DNA of 37,287 nucleotides. Origin: Pseudomonadota bacterium. GTDB taxonomy: Bacteria > Pseudomonadota > Alphaproteobacteria > Acetobacterales > Acetobacteraceae. The position numbers and the translations under genes are program-made. Below the pieces are notes generated by a model. It did not search any database. It was not told where the DNA came from and saw only the letters and a program-made list of their open reading frames with translations. Of the stretch, positions 24,933-33,349 are shown one piece after another (the stretch's first letter is position 1; every line of letters starts with the position of its first letter). Location: assembly GCA_021826425.1 (NCBI GenBank), contig JAKAZY010000004.1, forward strand, positions 1-37,287, given 5' to 3'.

Positions 24933-25823
24933 GTGATCAGATTATCGGTCCCGTTACGCCAAGCGTTATCGCGCCTGACCCTGCCCGTGATGCTGGTGTT
25001 TTCTCTCGGCTGCGTGCTGATCGGCCGCGCCGACCAGAATTTTTCGAGCCACCTGAGCGCCGCACTCGATGATATCCTGGCACCGGCCTACATGCTTGTC
25101 TCCGGCCCCATCCAGGCAGCGGAACATGGCACCGGCGAAATTGGCCATCTTTTCTCGTTAAGCGAGGAGAACGATCAACTGCGCGAGCAGAACGCCGAGC
25201 TGCTGCAATGGCAGGAGGTGGCAATGGCCCTGGCCGCGCAGAACGACGCGCTGAAGGCCTCGCTGCATTTCATGCCCTCGCCCACACCGGAATTTTCCAC
25301 CGGCGAGGTGGTGGCGGATCTCGGTGGGGTTTATGCACGCTCGGTGCTGGTGCTGATCCCGCCCGGCAGCGGCAATCCGCAAAACCTGATGGGCGCTGTG
25401 GCGCTGGATGGGCGCGGCCTTGCTGGCAGGGTTGTGGATACGGGCAGCCGCTCGGTTCGGGTGCTGCTAATCACCGATATCAACAGCCGCGTTCCTGTTG
25501 CCATCGGCACCAGCGGCGCGCCCGCCCTGATGGCCGGCACTAACGGCCCGGACCCGTCTTTGCTCTACTGGTCGCCCGGCCAGCCGCCCGCGGAAGGGGC
25601 GATGGTTCTCACCAGTGCTGAGGGCGGTGCCTTCCCGCCCGGCCTGCCCGTTGGCATCATACATTATGACCAGAATAATCAGCCCGTGGTGCTGCCGCTC
25701 GCTGATCTAGACGGGCTACGCCTGCTGCGCCTGTTCAGCTACCCGGATAGACTCCCGGCATTGACGCCGATCCCTCATGCCGGGGCGGCGGCAGCCGCCA
25801 AAACGAACCACCGGAAACATTGA
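24933..25823 (+). CDS. mreC: Rod shape-determining protein MreC
   Basis: A 296-residue elongasome protein from the chosen GTG start: a short cytoplasmic tail, one transmembrane helix (LPVMLVFSLGCVLIG), a coiled-coil-like stretch (SLSEENDQLREQNAELLQWQEV) and the beta-rich periplasmic MreC domain. GRGLAGRVVDTGSRSVRVLLITD is the family hallmark. It links cytoplasmic MreB to PBP2/RodA. GTG 24933 begins VIRLSVPLRQAL, the common N-terminus; an in-frame TTG at 24879 would add 18 residues without a ribosome-binding site. It heads mreC-mreD-mrdA-rodA-murI; mreB is not adjacent. Confidence 0.88.
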   Translation: MIRLSVPLRQALSRLTLPVMLVFSLGCVLIGRADQNFSSHLSAALDDILAPAYMLVSGPIQAAEHGTGEIGHLFSLSEENDQLREQNAELLQWQEVAMALAAQNDALKASLHFMPSPTPEFSTGEVVADLGGVYARSVLVLIPPGSGNPQNLMGAVALDGRGLAGRVVDTGSRSVRVLLITDINSRVPVAIGTSGAPALMAGTNGPDPSLLYWSPGQPPAEGAMVLTSAEGGAFPPGLPVGIIHYDQNNQPVVLPLADLDGLRLLRLFSYPDRLPALTPIPHAGAAAAAKTNHRKH

Positions 25824-25826
25824 GCC

Positions 25827-26372
25827 ATGGCCCGCGGTTCTACCCTGCGCCGGTCTACCCGCCCGTGGCGCCAGGTTGACGCTGTCTCGCGATGGCTTTT
25901 CCCCTTCGCGACATTGGTCTTCGGCCTGTTCGTCATTGGCATGCCGTTTGGCATTCCCGGCCAGGCGGCGCTGCGGCCGGTCTACGCCATGGCCTGTGTG
26001 TATTTCTGGTCGCTCTACCGGCCGGGCTCGCTGCCTGCACCGCTCGTGGCGTTGTGCGGGCTGTTGCTGGACCTTCTGGGCCTGTCTCCGTTCGGTGTTT
26101 GGGCGGTGCTCTTGCTGCTGCTGCAATGGGTCACGCTGCTGTTGCGGCGCAAGCTCGTGCCGGGGCGCTTTCTTCTGGTCTGGGCGGTATTCACGGCAAT
26201 GGCAGCGGTGAGTGTGACTCTAGCCTGGGCGGCGGCTTGCGCCTTCGATGAAACCTGGCTTCCTACCACACCGCTGGGGTTTGAATGGTTGCTCTCGGCC
26301 GGAATATACCCGGCCTTGGCAGCGCTGCTCATCAAGGCGCATCGCGGCCCGGCGGCGGTGGAACTGGCATGA
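25827..26372 (+). CDS. mreD: Rod shape-determining protein MreD
   Basis: A 181-residue inner-membrane protein with four to five hydrophobic helices. The typical MreD segments are YFWSLYRPGSLPAPLVALCGLLLD (residues ~60-83) and LGLSPFGVWAVLLLLLQW. It is part of the MreBCD elongation complex. It begins three bases after mreC, and its stop overlaps the start of mrdA (ATGA at 26369-26372). The sequence is poorly conserved in general, so the call rests on topology, these motifs and the operon position. Confidence 0.9.
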   Translation: MARGSTLRRSTRPWRQVDAVSRWLFPFATLVFGLFVIGMPFGIPGQAALRPVYAMACVYFWSLYRPGSLPAPLVALCGLLLDLLGLSPFGVWAVLLLLLQWVTLLLRRKLVPGRFLLVWAVFTAMAAVSVTLAWAAACAFDETWLPTTPLGFEWLLSAGIYPALAALLIKAHRGPAAVELA

Positions 26373-28258
26373 AGCGTCAGGCCAAGAACCGCACCTCGTT
26401 CTCGCGCCGGGCCTTTCTGATCGGCGCAGGCCAGGCGGCGGTGTTCGCCGCCATCACGACACGGCTTTACCATCTGCAAATCGCCGAGCATGGCAAATAC
26501 GCGCTGAAGGCGAAGCAGAACTCCATTTCCGAACGGCTGGTCGCCCCCCTGCGTGGCATCATGACAGACCGCTTCGGCGCGGTTCTGGCGGGTAACCAGC
26601 AGCACTGGAACGCCCTGTTTGTGAAGGATATGGCACCAGAGCCAGACGCGGTGCTGGAGAATTTCTACCGCCTCATCCCGCTCTCCGATGCCGAGAAGGC
26701 CCGTATCCAGCAAGATCTGGCAGCCCATCCCGGCTATATTCCAGTGATGCTGAAAGACTGGCTGGATTGGCCCGACATGGCGGCGATCGAGGTAAATACG
26801 CCAAACCTGCCGGGCGTGATCGTACAGGCGGGTTCCAGCCGCACCTATCCGCTGGGGGCCATCGCGGCGCACGCCGTTGGCTATGTCGGCCGACCGAACC
26901 AAAAGGAGACGGAGCAAGATTCAGTGCTGGCCCTGCCGGGCATGCGCGTGGGCCGCACCGGCGCTGAGGATGCGAACGACCTCGCCCTGCGCGGCGCGCC
27001 CGGTTTTGTGCAAACCGAAACAAATGTACGCGGCGAGGTGATGCGCGTGGTGGCGCAGGATAACGGCACGCCGGGGCAAACCGTGGCGCTGGCGCTGGAT
27101 TCCGGGTTGCAGCAGCTCGCCGTGCAAAGCCTGAGCAGCCAAACCGGCGCGGTGGTGATGCTGGATGCCACAACCGGCGAAATTCTCGCCATGGCCAGCA
27201 CCCCCTCCTTCGACCCAACATTGTTCGACAGAGGCGTGCCCAACGATATCTGGAACGGCTGGATCAACGACCCCCGACATCCGCTGCTCAACAAAGCCGC
27301 CGCCGGGCTGTTCGCCCCCGGTTCCACCTTCAAGCCCAGCGTCGCGCTGGCAGCGCTAAAATGCGGGGCCCTCACGCCCGATTCCACCCATAACTGCCCC
27401 GGCTTCCTCAAACTCGGGAGGCATATTTTCTGGTGCGACAATCACGACGCCCACGGCACTATCAATGTTGTGGATGCGCTGAAGGTCAGCTGCGACGTAT
27501 TTTTCTACAAAACCGCTCTGGATACCGGCATCGACCGCATCGCCGCCATGGCCTCGATCATGGGCCAGGGTGTCGATCTCGGCTCAGATGTGCCGAATGC
27601 TTCCGTCGGGTTAGTGCCCACACATGCCTGGGCCAAGCAGCACGGCATCGACTGGGTAGAAGGCAATACCGTGGTGCAGGGCATCGGCCAGGGCTACACC
27701 CAGCTCACGCCGCTTGCCCAGGCCACCATGGTTGCCAGGCTTGCCTCTGGCTTGGCGGTCACCCCGCATCTCGCCCGCCGCGTGGGCGGGGTGCTGCAAC
27801 CCGAATCCCTGCCCGGCGGGGCCCCGGCTTTGGATGTGGACGACCAGCATCTCGCGGTTGTCCGCCAGGGGCTGTTTGCGGTGGTCAACGACCCCGCCGG
27901 CACCGGCTATGGCGCGCGGCTGACCATCCCTGGCGTACAGATGGCGGGCAAAACCGGCACCGCCCAGGTGCACGACAACACCGCGGCTGAAAAAGCCAGA
28001 AACTTTAACGACATGACCATGGCCTGGGCGCAGCGCCCGAATGCCTGGTTTGTGGCCTATGCGCCCGCCGACGCGCCGCGCTACGCCGTGGCCGTTATGG
28101 TGGAGCACGGCAATTTCGGCGCGCAAACCGCAGCGCCCATCGCGCACGACATGATGACCTATGCCTTGCTGAACGACCCCGCGGGGCGGGACCAACCCTT
28201 GGCCAACCCACCCCCCATGCCACCGTTAACCGTGCCGCAGCAGGGCGCCAGCGCATGA
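26369..28258 (+). CDS. mrdA: Penicillin-binding protein 2 (peptidoglycan transpeptidase)
   Basis: A 629-residue class B PBP that cross-links lateral-wall peptidoglycan, working with RodA. An N-terminal anchor (FLIGAGQAAVFAAITTRLY) is followed by the pedestal domain with RLVAPLRGIMTDRFG. The transpeptidase domain has the nucleophile Ser319 in STFK, SCD at 374-376 and KTG at 528-530, all three active-site motifs. A Pro-rich tail ends the protein. The start overlaps mreD and the stop overlaps rodA (28255-28258), implying tight translational coupling. Confidence 0.95.
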   Translation: MKRQAKNRTSFSRRAFLIGAGQAAVFAAITTRLYHLQIAEHGKYALKAKQNSISERLVAPLRGIMTDRFGAVLAGNQQHWNALFVKDMAPEPDAVLENFYRLIPLSDAEKARIQQDLAAHPGYIPVMLKDWLDWPDMAAIEVNTPNLPGVIVQAGSSRTYPLGAIAAHAVGYVGRPNQKETEQDSVLALPGMRVGRTGAEDANDLALRGAPGFVQTETNVRGEVMRVVAQDNGTPGQTVALALDSGLQQLAVQSLSSQTGAVVMLDATTGEILAMASTPSFDPTLFDRGVPNDIWNGWINDPRHPLLNKAAAGLFAPGSTFKPSVALAALKCGALTPDSTHNCPGFLKLGRHIFWCDNHDAHGTINVVDALKVSCDVFFYKTALDTGIDRIAAMASIMGQGVDLGSDVPNASVGLVPTHAWAKQHGIDWVEGNTVVQGIGQGYTQLTPLAQATMVARLASGLAVTPHLARRVGGVLQPESLPGGAPALDVDDQHLAVVRQGLFAVVNDPAGTGYGARLTIPGVQMAGKTGTAQVHDNTAAEKARNFNDMTMAWAQRPNAWFVAYAPADAPRYAVAVMVEHGNFGAQTAAPIAHDMMTYALLNDPAGRDQPLANPPPMPPLTVPQQGASA

Positions 28259-29415
28259 TCGAATATGGCAGCCTAAGTTTGCGCCGCCCCTTCCGCGAAC
28301 GCTCCTTCGGCCTGGCGCGCAAGCTGATGCGGGTGAACTGGCTGTTCGTGCTTTGCGTCTGCCTGCTGGCGGGGGTGGGGTATGCGGCCCTTTATTCCGC
28401 CGCCGGCGGCTCGCCGCAACCTTACGCGCAAAGCCAACTCATCCGGTTTTGCGGCGCGCTGGTGCTTATGCTCGGCATCGCCATGGTGGATATCCGCTTC
28501 ATCGCCAAACTCTCCTGGCCCGCCTGGGTTTTTGGTATCCTCCTGCTCATCGCGGTGATGAAATTTGGCCATGTGGGCCTGGGCGCGAAGCGCTGGATGA
28601 CCGTGGGCGGCATGGAAATTCAGCCCTCAGAGCTGATGAAATTGTTTCTGGCCATGGCGCTGGCCCGCTATTTTCAGCGCGCCACGCCTGAGCAAACCGG
28701 CAACCTGCTTTTCGTGCTCCCCGCCATCCTCGCCGCCCTGGTGCCGATGGGGCTTATCTTGAAAGAACCCAATCTCGGCACCGCCATCATCACCGGTACC
28801 ATCGGCGCCACGGTGATGCTGGGGGCGGGCGTGCGCTGGTGGTGGTTCGCGCTCGTAGTGGTGTTTATCGCCATCTGCGCGCCGGTTATTTACCACCATC
28901 TGCACGCCTACCAGAAAGCGCGGATCGACATCTTCTTGAACCCCGGCGCCGACCCGCTGGGAGCAGGCTACAACATTATCCAGAGCAAAATCGCGCTCGG
29001 CTCCGGCGGATTCTTCGGCCAGGGTTTTCTGCACGGCACCCAGAATCAGCTCAACTTCCTACCTGAGAAACAGACGGATTTCGTCTTTACCATCATCGCG
29101 GAGGAGTTCGGCTTCTTTGGCTCCGTAGCGGTGCTGGGGCTGCTGATGTGCATCGTGACGATGGGTTATTACACGGCGCTATCCTGCAGCCATGTCTATG
29201 GACGGCTGTTGGCTTTGGGCATCGCCACGAATTTTTTTCTCTACTGCTTCGTCAACCTCTCGATGGTAATGGGCCTTATTCCCGTAGGCGGCGTGCCGCT
29301 TCCGCTCATCTCCTATGGCGGCTCGGCGCTGACCGCGGTGATGCTGGGTTTCGGGGTGCTGATGTCGATCCATGTACACCGGGATGTGGACTTTCCCGAG
29401 CACGAGGAATTCTGA
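28255..29415 (+). CDS. rodA: SEDS peptidoglycan glycosyltransferase RodA
   Basis: A 386-residue multi-pass SEDS protein that polymerises lipid II for cell elongation. Family signatures are GAKRWMTVGGMEIQPSELMK, DPLGAGYNIIQSKIALGSGG with the conserved Asp233, FLHGTQNQLNFLPEKQTDF and the C-terminal GGVPLPLISYGGSAL. The loop usually reading QPDLGT is EPNLGT here, with Asn173 at the Asp position reported as important in E. coli RodA. It is overlapped at its start by mrdA and followed by murI after six bases, consistent with one wall-synthesis transcript. Confidence 0.95.
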   Translation: MIEYGSLSLRRPFRERSFGLARKLMRVNWLFVLCVCLLAGVGYAALYSAAGGSPQPYAQSQLIRFCGALVLMLGIAMVDIRFIAKLSWPAWVFGILLLIAVMKFGHVGLGAKRWMTVGGMEIQPSELMKLFLAMALARYFQRATPEQTGNLLFVLPAILAALVPMGLILKEPNLGTAIITGTIGATVMLGAGVRWWWFALVVVFIAICAPVIYHHLHAYQKARIDIFLNPGADPLGAGYNIIQSKIALGSGGFFGQGFLHGTQNQLNFLPEKQTDFVFTIIAEEFGFFGSVAVLGLLMCIVTMGYYTALSCSHVYGRLLALGIATNFFLYCFVNLSMVMGLIPVGGVPLPLISYGGSALTAVMLGFGVLMSIHVHRDVDFPEHEEF

Positions 29416-29421
29416 GACTGC

Positions 29422-30207
29422 ATGGCGATCCTGGTGTTCGATTCCGGCATCGGCGGGCTGGGTGTCGTCGCCGCGCTAAACCAGCTTGCCCCCGGCCTGC
29501 CGCTAACGTACCTCGCCGATAACGGATTCTTTCCCTACGGTGAAAAACCGGACGAGATTTTACTGCCGCAAATCATCCGGGTGATCGGCGAGGCGCTTGC
29601 GCGGCAGGCGCCCGAAGCCGTAGTGATTGCCTGCAACACCGCCAGCACGATTGCCCTGGCCGCCCTGCGGGAGGCGTTCGCGCTGCCCTTCATCGGCTGC
29701 GTGCCGCCCATAAAACCCGCCGCCGCCGCCAGCCATACGCGCAGCATCGGCGTGCTGGCCACCAAAGCCACCGCGCGACGGCCTTACCTCAACGGCCTCA
29801 TCGAAAAATTCGCTGCAGACTGCACGGTGTTCACCCTTGGTGCGCCCACATTGGCGGAGCTGGCAGAACAAAAATTCCAAGGTGCCAGCGTTGATGTTTC
29901 CAACGCCGTAACCCCCCTTTTCGTGCAACCCGGCGGCGAAGCCATCGATGCGGTGGCGCTGGGCTGCACGCATTACAGCTTCCTGCTGCCTGAGTTTCTG
30001 ACCCTGCGGCCAGATATTTCCTGGCACGACCCCGCCATGCCGGTTGCAAAACAAACGCTGAAAATCATCGAAGGGCTAAGCCTTTCGCAAGTCCCGCGCA
30101 CCGCGCACTGTACGGGCGCGGCAATTTCACCGCAGCTCCTGGCACCGTTTGCGCTAAAGCCGGATGATTTTAGATCGAATCACGACATGATCCGCTCTAA
30201 AATCTGA
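29422..30207 (+). CDS. murI: Glutamate racemase
   Basis: A 261-residue racemase that supplies D-glutamate for peptidoglycan. DSGIGG at 7-12 and both catalytic cysteines are present: Cys71 (ACNTAST) and Cys182 (LGCTHYSFLLP), with PYGEKP for substrate binding. The domain ends near residue 245 (LLAPFALK). The last ~14 residues (DDFRSNHDMIRSKI) and the TGA are encoded by a palindromic dispersed repeat, so the original stop was probably replaced. It is the final gene of the mre operon. Confidence 0.94.
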   Translation: MAILVFDSGIGGLGVVAALNQLAPGLPLTYLADNGFFPYGEKPDEILLPQIIRVIGEALARQAPEAVVIACNTASTIALAALREAFALPFIGCVPPIKPAAAASHTRSIGVLATKATARRPYLNGLIEKFAADCTVFTLGAPTLAELAEQKFQGASVDVSNAVTPLFVQPGGEAIDAVALGCTHYSFLLPEFLTLRPDISWHDPAMPVAKQTLKIIEGLSLSQVPRTAHCTGAAISPQLLAPFALKPDDFRSNHDMIRSKI

Positions 30208-30221
30208 ATCCGCCTCTAGTG
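30163..30221. repeat. Dispersed repeat, type 2, reading into murI
   Basis: GGATGATTTTAGATCGAATC then CACGACATGATCCGCTCTAA and AATCTGAATCCGCCTCTAG. It forms an imperfect hairpin (GATTTTAGA / TCTAAAATC) and matches the reverse complement of 6553-6606. Its first part is translated as the murI C-terminus. It lies between the convergent murI and VIT-family genes. Confidence 0.85.
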
Positions 30222-30246
30222 TCGGCGCTTTCGCCAAGCTCTCACT

Positions 30247-30936
30247 CTAAACCACTGCCCCGAACAAATGGCCGATCAGCATGGTCGCCGCCATCGCCAA
30301 GGCTCCCCAGAAGGTAACGCGGATAGCGGGTTTCAGCGCCGACGCGCCCCCCGCCCAGGCGCCGGTGGCCCCCAACACCGCCAGGCACAACAGTGCCCCA
30401 AGCCCAAGGCCGGGAATCAGCAACGCGGCTGGCAAGGTCAACGTGAAGATCAACGGGGCCGCCGCCCCGACGGAGAATGTGACGGCCGAGGCCATCGCCG
30501 CCTGAATGGGATTGGCGCGGGTGAGTTCGAAAATGCCCAATTCGTCTCGCGCATGGGCGCCCAGTGCATCCCGGGCCATCAACTGCAATGCAACCTCGCG
30601 CGCCAGTTCCGGTGCAACACCACGCGCCTCGTAGATGCCAGCCAACTCGTCGACCTCCGCCTCGCCTTCCGCCGCCTGCTCCTCGCGCTCCCGCGCTAGA
30701 GCCGCGGTCTCAGTATCCGCCTGGGAGCTGACAGACACATACTCCCCCGCCGCCATCGCCATGGCACCCGCCACCAGCCCCGCAATACCCGCCACCAGCG
30801 CATCATGGCGCGCCCCGCTGGCCGAGATCACGCCCAAAATCAGGCTGGCCGTGGAGATAATGCCGTCATTTGCCCCCAGCACGGCGGCGCGCAACCAGCC
30901 CGTCCGCCCGATCAGATGATTTTCGCTGTGTTGCAT
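30247..30936 (-). CDS. VIT (vacuolar iron transporter/CCC1) family protein
   Basis: A 229-residue membrane protein of the VIT1/CCC1 (DUF125) family, which exports or sequesters Fe2+ or Mn2+. The family core GANDGIISTASLILGV opens helix 1. AGAMAMAAGEYVSVSSQADTE ends helix 2 and leads into a cytosolic helical domain rich in Glu (metal-binding side chains). Three C-terminal helices follow. The preferred start is ATG 30936, after a G-rich ribosome-binding site; 30993 is an in-frame alternative. It is monocistronic. In an acidic, iron-rich habitat a metal-export role would be sensible, but that is inference. Confidence 0.88.
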   Translation of the reverse strand: MQHSENHLIGRTGWLRAAVLGANDGIISTASLILGVISASGARHDALVAGIAGLVAGAMAMAAGEYVSVSSQADTETAALAREREEQAAEGEAEVDELAGIYEARGVAPELAREVALQLMARDALGAHARDELGIFELTRANPIQAAMASAVTFSVGAAAPLIFTLTLPAALLIPGLGLGALLCLAVLGATGAWAGGASALKPAIRVTFWGALAMAATMLIGHLFGAVV

Positions 30937-31094
30937 CACGCCCCCATTGAGCAGGTGAAGTGAGTGAGTTGGTGAAGTAAGACCATTTGGCACATTACCA
31001 CATCATTGCACTTTCAAAAAACTCAGAACGCCTCGCAATTTCAACACCGTGCCGCCAACGCGTTTCCTTGTGGGAAGATCTGACCGTTTAGCCC

Positions 31095-31291
31095 AGAGCG
31101 TTCAGTTCTAGTTGAACGCTCTGATTTTGCGTTTGAGCAAGCCGTTTCGTGCATTTATCTTGACGCCGCCGCATCAATCTAAATGCATATTGCTCTAAAA
31201 TCTGAATCCGCCTCTAAAACAATGAGATAAAGGGCGATTCAGACTTCAGGCTCGCTCGTAAAGTGAGCGAACCTAAAGTCATCGCGCTCTA
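31095..31291. repeat. Dispersed intergenic repeat, type 3 followed by type 1 (inverted)
   Basis: Opens with a perfect 10-bp inverted repeat AGAGCGTTCA / TGAACGCTCT (31095-31104, 31113-31122). It continues with the type-3 module like 86-181, then an inverted type-1 module that ends ...AAAGTCATCGCGCTCTA at 31291. The CTA at 31289-31291 is the complement of the TauE stop codon. Upstream bases 30937-31094 hold no gene beyond the presumed VIT promoter. Confidence 0.88.
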
Positions 31292-32038
31292 GGCACGCAA
31301 AAACATCCCAATCGTCAGCGCGATGCCAATTCCGCTCACCACCAGTCGCAAAGCTGTCTCCGGCACCCGGCGCAAAAGCACAACCCCAATCTGCGCACCC
31401 ACCATCGCGGCAATGCCCAGCACCAAAACCAGCGTCCAGTTCTGCTTGCTTTCCACTAGAAAAATCGCGGCGGCGGCAACGTTCATCACCCCGGCCAGCG
31501 CGTTTTTCGTTGCCCCCGCGGCACGCACGGCAACGCCCACGGCGGTTAACACCGCCAGCATCAAAATACCGATGCCACCACCAAAATACCCGCCATAAAT
31601 CGCGATGGCGAATTGCAACGCCAGCGTAATGCGCGGCGAGATCGGCGGCTTTTCACCCTCCGCCCGCTTGCGCCTGAAAAAACTGCCCCAAATGAACACC
31701 AGCGTGGCAAACAAAATCAGCCAGGGCACCAGATGCGTGAAAAAGCTCACTGGCGTTGCCAAGAGCAGCAACGCGCCCAGCGCGCCGCCAATCAGGCTCG
31801 CGGTGATGAGCATTTGCAGCGAAAGCCCCGCCGCCCCTTCGGCCATGTGCCGCCCGGCCCAGCCGGCCGCGGCTTGGCTGGGAAACAGCGCGATGGAGGA
31901 CGTTACGTTGGCGGCGCGCGGGTCAAGCCCCGCCAACAGCAAAGCGGGAAAAGTTACAAACGAGCCGCCGCCCGCCAGCGAGTTCATCATGCCGGCCAGC
32001 AGCCCCGCCACCGCCAGCACGATGATGGAAAAATTCAC
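31289..32038 (-). CDS. TauE/SafE family (sulfite exporter-like) permease
   Basis: A 249-residue membrane protein with about seven to eight helices. The family repeats are visible: GMMNSLAGGGSFVTFPALLLAG at the N-terminus and GGYFGGGIGILMLAVLTAVG in the middle. Members export sulfite, sulfoacetate or related organic anions, but specificity cannot be read here. The start overlaps the PfkB-kinase stop by four bases (32035-32038), so the two genes are co-translated. The stop codon TAG is the first triplet of a dispersed repeat, exactly as in the acyltransferase gene. Confidence 0.88.
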   Translation of the reverse strand: MNFSIIVLAVAGLLAGMMNSLAGGGSFVTFPALLLAGLDPRAANVTSSIALFPSQAAAGWAGRHMAEGAAGLSLQMLITASLIGGALGALLLLATPVSFFTHLVPWLILFATLVFIWGSFFRRKRAEGEKPPISPRITLALQFAIAIYGGYFGGGIGILMLAVLTAVGVAVRAAGATKNALAGVMNVAAAAIFLVESKQNWTLVLVLGIAAMVGAQIGVVLLRRVPETALRLVVSGIGIALTIGMFLRA

Positions 32039-33015
32039 GCCAGCAGCGCTGCCAGCTCCGCCGCCGGGGGCCGGGCGCCAATGCGCGAAATGGCAAGCGA
32101 CGCCGCCTTGGCGCCCAGCCGTCCCGCGGCATCCAGCCCATGGCCCCGCGTGTAAGCAGCCAGAAAACCGGCGGCATAGGCATCGCCGGCGCCGGTCGTG
32201 TCCACCACCTGCACCGGCACCGGCGCAATTTCTATCGCCTGGCCTTCATGCAGAATAACGCTGCCCACCTCGCTGCGGGTCAGCACCGCCAGCTTCACAT
32301 CCGCCGCCGCCCTGGCTGCCGCTTCCTCGAAGCTGTTCACCTCGTAAAGGCTGCACACCTCCACTTCGTTGGCGAAGAGAATATCCACCCCCTCGGCGAT
32401 CAACCGGCGGAAGCCATCGCGGTGCCGGTCCACGCAGAACGCATCGGAGAGCGACAAAGCCGTCTGCTGCCCCGCCGCGCGGGCCATGCGCGCGGCCTCG
32501 GTAAAGGCCGCCTGTGCAGCTGGTGGGTCGAACAAATACCCTTCCAGATATAGCACTTTCGAGGCCGCGATCACCGTCTCGTCCAGATCATGCAGGCCGA
32601 ATTCACCGCCCGCACCCAAATAAGTGTTCATCGTGCGCTGGCCATCCGGCGTTACGAGAATCAGGCAGCGCGCCGTGGGCACCGACGCTTCAAGCGGCGC
32701 TGTGGCGTAATGCACGCCAACGGCAGCGATCTCACGCCGGAACACAGCGCCCATTTCATCCCTCGCCACCTTGCCGATGAACGCCACATTGGCACCAAGT
32801 GCTGCCGCCACCGCGCAGGAATTAGCGACAGACCCACCCGAGGCCGTCACCCCGCCCTGCATCGCCGCGGTCAACCTGGTTGCGGTGTCCGCGTCGATCA
32901 GTTGCATTGCGCCTTTCGGCATGTCGTGGCGGCTTAAAAATTCGTCATTTGTTGGTAGCAAAAAATCGACGATGGCATTGCCAATGCCGGTGATATCGAA
33001 TTGTGACACGGCCAT
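32035..33015 (-). CDS. PfkB family carbohydrate/adenosine kinase
   Basis: A 326-residue ribokinase-fold kinase. The N-terminal GIGNAIVDFL and ASGGSVANSCAVAAALG (substrate-binding loop) and the C-terminal DTTGAGDAYAAGFLAAY (catalytic Asp and anion hole) are canonical. The overall pattern is closest to the adenosine kinase-like PfkB proteins of alphaproteobacteria, but the substrate is unproven. ATG 33015 follows GGGGAG at a normal distance and is preferred over the in-frame GTG at 33027. It is first in a two-gene transcript with the TauE-like permease. Confidence 0.88.
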   Translation of the reverse strand: MAVSQFDITGIGNAIVDFLLPTNDEFLSRHDMPKGAMQLIDADTATRLTAAMQGGVTASGGSVANSCAVAAALGANVAFIGKVARDEMGAVFRREIAAVGVHYATAPLEASVPTARCLILVTPDGQRTMNTYLGAGGEFGLHDLDETVIAASKVLYLEGYLFDPPAAQAAFTEAARMARAAGQQTALSLSDAFCVDRHRDGFRRLIAEGVDILFANEVEVCSLYEVNSFEEAAARAAADVKLAVLTRSEVGSVILHEGQAIEIAPVPVQVVDTTGAGDAYAAGFLAAYTRGHGLDAAGRLGAKAASLAISRIGARPPAAELAALLA

Positions 33016-33111
33016 ATTCGCTGACACTCCCCGGGTTACAGCGGCGATGGGTTAGCATCGTGGACCGGGCTGGGCAAACGCCAGGAAGGTTGTTTAGCCA
33101 TCTGCCCCGTG

Positions 33112-33271
33112 CTAGAGCCGGTGGTTATAGATCGACCCGCTTCGCGGGGGAATCTGAAGTCTGGATCGCACCCTAATCTATTGGTTCAGAGGCAGATTTA
33201 GACATTAGAGCCTGGTCGTTTCAAGTTCAGTCGCGGCGCGATCCACCTTGAAACATGAATCAGTCTCTAGT
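33112..33271. repeat. Dispersed intergenic repeat, diverged copy
   Basis: From GCTAGAGCCGGTGG to ATCAGTCTCTAG. It contains the hairpin ACCCGCTTCGCGGGG, the familiar ATCTGAAGTCTGGATCGC / TTCAGAGGCAGATTTAGA modules and the palindrome GTTTCAAG ... CTTGAAAC (33218-33254). It lies between the divergent PfkB kinase and bactofilin genes. The rest of 33016-33349 shows only the bactofilin ribosome-binding site. Confidence 0.7.
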
Positions 33272-33349
33272 TGATGTTTTCGGGCGGATCGCTCAGGCGG
33301 TCCGGTTATTTGGCGCAAACCTAACGCGATAAGCCAACACGGAGGATAA

